Assembly (NCBI GenBank): GCA_023388195.1
Contig: JAEWGR010000007.1
Location: 1-56,208 of the forward strand
Length of the DNA: 56,208 bases
Direction: 5' to 3'
Source: Bacillota bacterium
GTDB taxonomy: Bacteria > Bacillota > Negativicutes > Sporomusales > Sporomusaceae
Below are positions 51,957-56,208 of the stretch, in pieces; within the stretch, counting starts at the first letter, position 1; the number at the start of each line of letters is the position of its first letter. Position numbers and translations under genes: made by a program. The notes beneath the pieces were generated by a model. It saw nothing but the letters and a program-made list of their open reading frames with translations, was not told the DNA's origin and did not search any database.

Positions 51957-53339
51957 CTAAGTCCGCCCGTACACGTCGTCAAAGCGGACAATATCATCTT
52001 CCCCCAGATAACTGCCATTCTGGACCTCAATGATCTCCAGCGGCAGCTTGCCCGGATTCACCAGGCGGTGTTTGGTGGATGCAGGGATATAGACACTCTC
52101 ATTGACATGAACCATTTGTTCCTGCTCACCGATGGTGACTTTGGCAGTGCCGCCGATGACAATCCAGTGTTCACTTCGATGATAGTGGAGTTGCAGGCTT
52201 AGCTGCTCACCGGGGGTAACCACAATCTTTTTCATTTTGTAGCCGGGCCCTTCACCAAGGACCGTATAGCTGCCCCAGGGCCGGTACATGGTCGTGTGTT
52301 CATCGACCTCGCGCCGTCCTCGGGCTTTGAGTTCGGTGACCACATCCTTAACCTTCTGGGACTCACCCCGTTTGGCGACGACAATGACGTCATCGGTCTC
52401 GACAACCAGGACATCCTCCAGGCCGATCCCGGCAATTAAGCGGTTACGCCCCAGCATAAGCGTATTGGCACAGTCGATGGGCAGGCAGTCACCATTCAGG
52501 GCATTGCCGTTCTGATCTTTTTCCAATACATCATAGATGGCATCCCAGGAGCCAATATCGTTCCAATAGGCAGTAAGGGGAGCCATCACCACCCGCGCTG
52601 ACTTTTCAGCTACCGCATAGTCAATAGAGATACCCGGCATTTCCTCAAACTTAGCAATGACCTCCGGCAATGGTGCCGAAGCCAGTTGAAAAATATCCGG
52701 CGCATAGGCCCTGAGCTCTTCCATAAAGCAGCCTGCCGTGAAAGCAAACATCCCTGAATTCCAGTAGTAGTTACCCGCAGCCAGATAGTCAGCAGCAGTG
52801 TCTTTATCCGGTTTCTCCCGGAAAGAGATTACTTCATAACCTATGCCGCAGCTGTCTCCGGCCTGGATATAGCCATAGCCTGTTTCCGGCTTATTCGGTT
52901 TGATCCCAAAGGTCACAACCTTATCCAGGGCAGCCAGTTCCACTGCCTGGCGGACGTTTTTAGCAAAAATATCAACAGGATGGATAATATGGTCGGCCGG
53001 TGTGACAAAAAGGACCTCCTGTCCGGTGCTATTGAGCTCATCGAGGCAAAAACGGACCGCTAAAGCAATAGCCGGAGCCGTGTTCCGGGCCACAGGCTCT
53101 AACACGATATGGGCAGCGCCGGCGCCGCAGGCCACTAATTCGGTCTTTACGTGATGCATATATTCTTTATTGGTTACAACAACAATGTCTGCAGGTTTTA
53201 TTAGCGGCAAAAACCGGTTCACGGTTTGTGTGAGCAGCGAGTCAGAGTTGCCGAGTTTTAAAAATTGTTTAGGCAGGCAGGTACGTGATAATGGAAATAA
53301 GCGGGTACCGCCACCACCGGCCAATATGATAAGCTTCAT
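51957..53339 (-). CDS. manC: Mannose-1-phosphate guanylyltransferase/mannose-6-phosphate isomerase
   Basis: This bifunctional enzyme makes GDP-mannose. The N-terminal pyrophosphorylase domain has LAGGGGTRLFPLSRTCLPKQ and FVTPADHII. The C-terminal cupin isomerase domain (about residues 345-460) has RPWGSYTVLGEGPGYKMKKI and LHYHRSEHWIVIGGTAKVTI with metal-binding His and Glu. The ATG at 53339 has an AAGGGGC site; the frame is open for seven more codons but without one. It supplies GDP-mannose, probably to the GT4 enzymes further right. Confidence 0.95.
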   Translation of the reverse strand: MKLIILAGGGGTRLFPLSRTCLPKQFLKLGNSDSLLTQTVNRFLPLIKPADIVVVTNKEYMHHVKTELVACGAGAAHIVLEPVARNTAPAIALAVRFCLDELNSTGQEVLFVTPADHIIHPVDIFAKNVRQAVELAALDKVVTFGIKPNKPETGYGYIQAGDSCGIGYEVISFREKPDKDTAADYLAAGNYYWNSGMFAFTAGCFMEELRAYAPDIFQLASAPLPEVIAKFEEMPGISIDYAVAEKSARVVMAPLTAYWNDIGSWDAIYDVLEKDQNGNALNGDCLPIDCANTLMLGRNRLIAGIGLEDVLVVETDDVIVVAKRGESQKVKDVVTELKARGRREVDEHTTMYRPWGSYTVLGEGPGYKMKKIVVTPGEQLSLQLHYHRSEHWIVIGGTAKVTIGEQEQMVHVNESVYIPASTKHRLVNPGKLPLEIIEVQNGSYLGEDDIVRFDDVYGRT

Positions 53340-53535
53340 ATTATTTCGCCCCTTGTTCATTCAAAAGAGTCTATTTTTCTTATTATATCATATTAACGAA
53401 ATAAGAAAACGGCCCAGAAAAATCTCTATTCTAGGAACAGTTCATTCGAAACAGCTTGTAAGCTATTGTAAAATCAAGTAGTATATTATTATATTTAATA
53501 AGAATTTCAATAGTTGACACGCGGGAGGAAATCTA
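53340..53535. promoter_or_regulatory. Divergent promoter region between manC and the membrane protein gene
   Basis: On the minus strand a TATAAT (53382-53387) lies about 45 bases from the manC start. On the plus strand TTGTAA, 17 bases, TAGTAT reads into the membrane protein gene, within a palindromic AGCTTGTAAGCT context. It is the only divergent pair in this part of the window. Confidence 0.5.
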
Positions 53536-54171
53536 ATGTTTCAATTTAAAAAACGGTTTTTATGGAGAATGACCCCAGCAACTGCTCTCAGCTTGGCAGT
53601 AATTATATTTACTATTTGCTTTGGTTGGTTGTTACCCCCAAGCTTTGGCAAGGAAAACGGACCTGTGGAAAACCTGCAGGTCGTGGTTTTAGGTTTTGCA
53701 GCACTTATTGCATTTAGTGCACTGTTTCAAACCAGCCTATCAATACAACGCCGTAAGCTATACGCCCTATCTGGTGTTTTTCTGCTGCTGGCCATTGCCA
53801 GAGAACTCAGTTGGGGGCGGGCTTTTTATATGGACAGTGTAGGGAATATCCCACCGCTTAAAGCACTCTGGTTTGGACCTGCCGTCTACCCGGCGCTAGG
53901 GGTAGTATTACTCGGATCTATTGGTTATTTTTTTGCCAAAGGCTTGCACAAGGAATTACTCTTTTGGTTTAAACAAGGAAACTTTCCCATGCTTGATCTT
54001 GTCCTAGTTGTAGTTGGTATGATTACTGCTGATACTATCGAACACCATAGTTTAAATTTGTTTGGTGATAAAGTTGAGGTTTTTGAGGAGTTATTTGAAT
54101 TAGCAGGTTATACAGCGGTATTATCTTTTCTGGTTAACGCGGTTTTTAATGAAAAGTTCAGGGAGAATTGA
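53536..54171 (+). CDS. Integral membrane protein of unknown function
   Basis: This is a 211-residue protein with about five or six hydrophobic segments (around residues 15-35, 48-65, 75-87, 111-135, 148-163 and 190-203). I do not recognise the family. Conserved-looking features are GKENGPVENLQ after the first helix and LAIARELSWGRAFYMDS after the third, with acidic and basic residues between helices, and IEHH in the later part. The ATG has a GCGGGAGG site. It is the only plus-strand gene in the right half of the window and is flanked by polysaccharide genes, so it may act in envelope assembly. Confidence 0.75.
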   Translation: MFQFKKRFLWRMTPATALSLAVIIFTICFGWLLPPSFGKENGPVENLQVVVLGFAALIAFSALFQTSLSIQRRKLYALSGVFLLLAIARELSWGRAFYMDSVGNIPPLKALWFGPAVYPALGVVLLGSIGYFFAKGLHKELLFWFKQGNFPMLDLVLVVVGMITADTIEHHSLNLFGDKVEVFEELFELAGYTAVLSFLVNAVFNEKFREN

Positions 54172-54202
54172 ATCTGTTTACATTAACATAATGTACTCAC
54201 CC

Positions 54203-55378
54203 TCACTTAGAGGCAGCTTGGGAATCTTTCATAGCGCTACTGTATACTTTTACAAGATTAGTTAACATTTTGTCAATCGTAAATTCTGAAGCAACTTTAC
54301 ATTCTATTGTTTTATTTTTATCTGACATCATGTAATTTACAATGGCGTCAGTGAGCAACTCTGAATTACCTGGTGGTACAAGCTGGCCATTGTTATAATG
54401 AGAAAAAATTTCAGGAATACCGCCGACGTTAGATGCAATTACGTGTTTCCCCATAGAAAGTGCTTCAAGCGCAACGTATGGGAAAGCATCAAACAACGAA
54501 GGTATAACAACAATATCCATTGCTGCCATAAATAAATCAACCTCGGCCGTATCCGGATAGAAGATAACCTCGTTATCAATTCCTAGTTCTTTAGTCTTAG
54601 ATTGAAGTAATTCACGATCGGGGCCATTACCAAATATATGGAGTTTTATCTTAAAACCTCTTTCAACTAACTCATGAACAGCTTTTAGAGCGAATATCTG
54701 ACCTTTTTCCTTACGTAGCATGCCAAATACGCCAATGTTTGTTACATTAGATACCATGATAGCTAATTTTTGGGACTTTTCAACTACAGCAATAATGTCC
54801 TTATACTCAAGCCCATTATAGTTAACCTCCCAGTTATCTGGAAGTCTCCCACATTTGTCCCGATAGTTGCAAGCAGTATACCTTGACTCAAATACTATAT
54901 AATCTGTATACGATAGTAATGACTTCTCAACAAGGCTATACAGTTGATCGGCAAAAGGATTAAACATTTTATGGACAACTCCACCATGCGGAGTGTATAT
55001 GGATTTAACGCCACACAGAATTGACAGAACTCTGGCGTACAGCCCGCCCTTTGCTCCATGCCCATGTACAATATCCACATTAGTTCTCTTCACAAAACGC
55101 ATTAATAAGATGATATTTTTAATATCACTACTATGTGGTTTTTTCTTAACAGTTAACTGAACTTCACCGGTAAGCTTAGTGCGTAAGTTCTCTATATCAG
55201 ACTTAAATCTTTCATCTGTATTAGTAGACGAATATGCATAACTTAGTTCTAAAGAGGAATGAAAGCGGTGCAAATCATTAATAATCGTGTGTACGTGTTT
55301 CCTTATACCGCCTACCGGATCTCCAACAACTTGTAAAACATGTAAGTGGTCAGGTTGGATTTGATCTATTGTTTTCAT
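54203..55378 (-). CDS. Family 4 glycosyltransferase
   Basis: This is a GT-B fold enzyme of 391 residues. The N-terminal GDPVGGIRKHVHTIINDLHR carries the glycine-rich loop, and VHGHGAKGGLYARVLS with SIYTPHGGVVH follows. The donor-binding domain has VTNIGVFGMLRKEKGQIFAL and VVIPSLFDAFPYVALEALSM with the E-x7-E pattern. The C-terminal helix swaps back as usual. It lies 4 bases after the adjacent GT4 gene, so they share an operon entering from beyond the right edge. The sugar is unknown, though GDP-mannose is made nearby. Confidence 0.92.
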   Translation of the reverse strand: MKTIDQIQPDHLHVLQVVGDPVGGIRKHVHTIINDLHRFHSSLELSYAYSSTNTDERFKSDIENLRTKLTGEVQLTVKKKPHSSDIKNIILLMRFVKRTNVDIVHGHGAKGGLYARVLSILCGVKSIYTPHGGVVHKMFNPFADQLYSLVEKSLLSYTDYIVFESRYTACNYRDKCGRLPDNWEVNYNGLEYKDIIAVVEKSQKLAIMVSNVTNIGVFGMLRKEKGQIFALKAVHELVERGFKIKLHIFGNGPDRELLQSKTKELGIDNEVIFYPDTAEVDLFMAAMDIVVIPSLFDAFPYVALEALSMGKHVIASNVGGIPEIFSHYNNGQLVPPGNSELLTDAIVNYMMSDKNKTIECKVASEFTIDKMLTNLVKVYSSAMKDSQAASK

Positions 55379-55382
55379 TTCT

Positions 55383-56208
55383 TTACCTATCCCATCTTTG
55401 AGTTTCCATAACTAGATTTAATATGTTCTCGGCACATTTGTCCCAACTGTACTCCCTGGCCTTCTGATACCCCTTTTGCCGAAATTCCTCCCGCAACTGC
55501 TGGTTTCGCGCAATCAATGCAATTTTTTCAGCAATATCATATGGGTCGTGCGGATTACAATATAAAGCTGCTTTTCCACAAACTTCAGGAATTGAAGTTA
55601 CATTAGAGGCAATTACCGGGCAACCACAAGCCATTGCTTCTAAAGGGGGAATACCAAATCCTTCATAAAAAGATGGGTAAATAAAACACATGGCATTTTC
55701 GTATAAAGCCCTTAACTGACTATCAGTTACATATCCAAGCTGTATAACAGTAGCTGGAAGTTTTTTATGGTCACGCCCAAGTACTCTTACATCGGTACCG
55801 CCAGCAATAGCAAAGTTGAAATCAAGCTCTTTATCAAACAATGCAATAGCCTCAACCACCGAATTAAAATTTTTACGTGGACTATGGCTACTAACAGCCA
55901 GGACATACGGCTTACTTTGCAATTTTGCATTTTGTAGTATCGACTGATCGGGTTCTACTGACAAAATATGTTCTTTACCTTCATATACAACCGCTATCTT
56001 ATCTTCTTTCATATGGCAATACTGAATTAATTCTTTCTTAGAAAAGTCTGAGACAGTAATAATTTTTCGTGATATAAATCCTAAACTTGCAATCATAAAC
56101 TTATACCAGTTTCTAAATGCAAAAGAGTATCCCTCAGGAAAGGCATAACATCCCGCATCGTGAATTGCAACAATTTGCTTACGTCTTATTAGAGGGGCTG
56201 TATTACAT
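55383..56208 (-). CDS. Family 4 glycosyltransferase, 5' end cut by the window
   Basis: The frame stays open to the right edge; an internal ATG at 56096 is not the true start, because in-frame codons beyond it read AFPEGYSFAFRNWYKF, preceded by QIVAIHDAGC, as in mannosyltransferase-type GT4 proteins. Visible features are KIITVSDFSKKELI, YVLAVSSHSPRKNFNSVVEA and FIYPSFYEGFGIPPLEAMAC with E-x7-E, then ALYCNPHDPYDIAEKI. So the product is a GT4 enzyme missing its first part here. It is probably the gene just upstream of the other GT4 in a polysaccharide operon. Confidence 0.92.
   Translation of the reverse strand, partial: CNTAPLIRRKQIVAIHDAGCYAFPEGYSFAFRNWYKFMIASLGFISRKIITVSDFSKKELIQYCHMKEDKIAVVYEGKEHILSVEPDQSILQNAKLQSKPYVLAVSSHSPRKNFNSVVEAIALFDKELDFNFAIAGGTDVRVLGRDHKKLPATVIQLGYVTDSQLRALYENAMCFIYPSFYEGFGIPPLEAMACGCPVIASNVTSIPEVCGKAALYCNPHDPYDIAEKIALIARNQQLREEFRQKGYQKAREYSWDKCAENILNLVMETQRWDR

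Noticed and set aside
1..56208. CRISPR arrays, tRNA or rRNA genes, transposases, phage genes
   Set aside because: I looked for regularly spaced repeats, tRNA-like cloverleafs and recombinase motifs and saw none I could support.

Overview
The window looks like the chromosome of a diderm, endospore-forming, motile Firmicute of the Negativicutes (Sporomusa/Pelosinus-like). This is an inference from gene content. A Wza-type outer-membrane polysaccharide exporter sits in the same window as the prkA-yhbH-spoVR sporulation triad, the flagellar arrangement is Firmicute-like (fliW-csrA beside flgK/flgL), and GGAGG-type ribosome binding sites are common. Almost every gene is on the minus strand, so the map reads right to left. 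Both edges cut genes.

Region 1 (1-8400) is a late flagellar block. In transcription order it holds a TIGR03826/YvyF-type zinc protein, flgM, flgN, flgK, flgL, a YviE-like DUF6470 protein, fliW, csrA, fliS and a large flagellin. The flagellin has a sigma-28-type promoter and a leader carrying two probable CsrA sites, so the FliW-CsrA switch can be read directly from the DNA.

Region 2 (8.5-23 kb) is housekeeping: an HD-GYP protein, comF, recD2, a DUF2922/DUF1659 pair, an ABC-F ATPase, two unrecognised proteins, an orphan DegU-like regulator, a CpsB/YwqE-type PHP tyrosine phosphatase, a small helical protein (paralog A), and spoVR, yhbH and prkA.

Region 3 (23.4-44.9 kb) is an exopolysaccharide or O-antigen locus. 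It runs from a promoter near 44.9 kb through wza, wzz, a BY-kinase, a 4,6-dehydratase, a Wzy-like polymerase, a murB-murA pair, a Wzx-like flippase, glycosyltransferases, an acetyltransferase, an aminotransferase and a priming sugar transferase. UDP-glucose dehydrogenase, UDP-glucuronate epimerase, galE, a small ferredoxin, a VanZ-like protein and a coiled-coil protein follow. The core (about 26-41 kb) is visibly more AT-rich than its flanks, as expected for an exchangeable polysaccharide cassette.

Region 4 (44.9-47.9 kb) is the most unusual part. Two GAF-LuxR regulators that are paralogs of each other alternate with two small proteins (B and C) that are paralogs of A. Promoter regions of several of these genes carry Spo0A-box-like TTGTCGA motifs, and C and GAF-LuxR 2 share a longer motif around it. 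I see this as a candidate undescribed regulatory family tied to surface polysaccharide.

Region 5 (47.9-56.2 kb) supplies sugar nucleotides (pgi, galU, a phosphohexomutase, manC), then a lone plus-strand membrane protein and two GT4 glycosyltransferases that probably begin another polysaccharide operon beyond the right edge.
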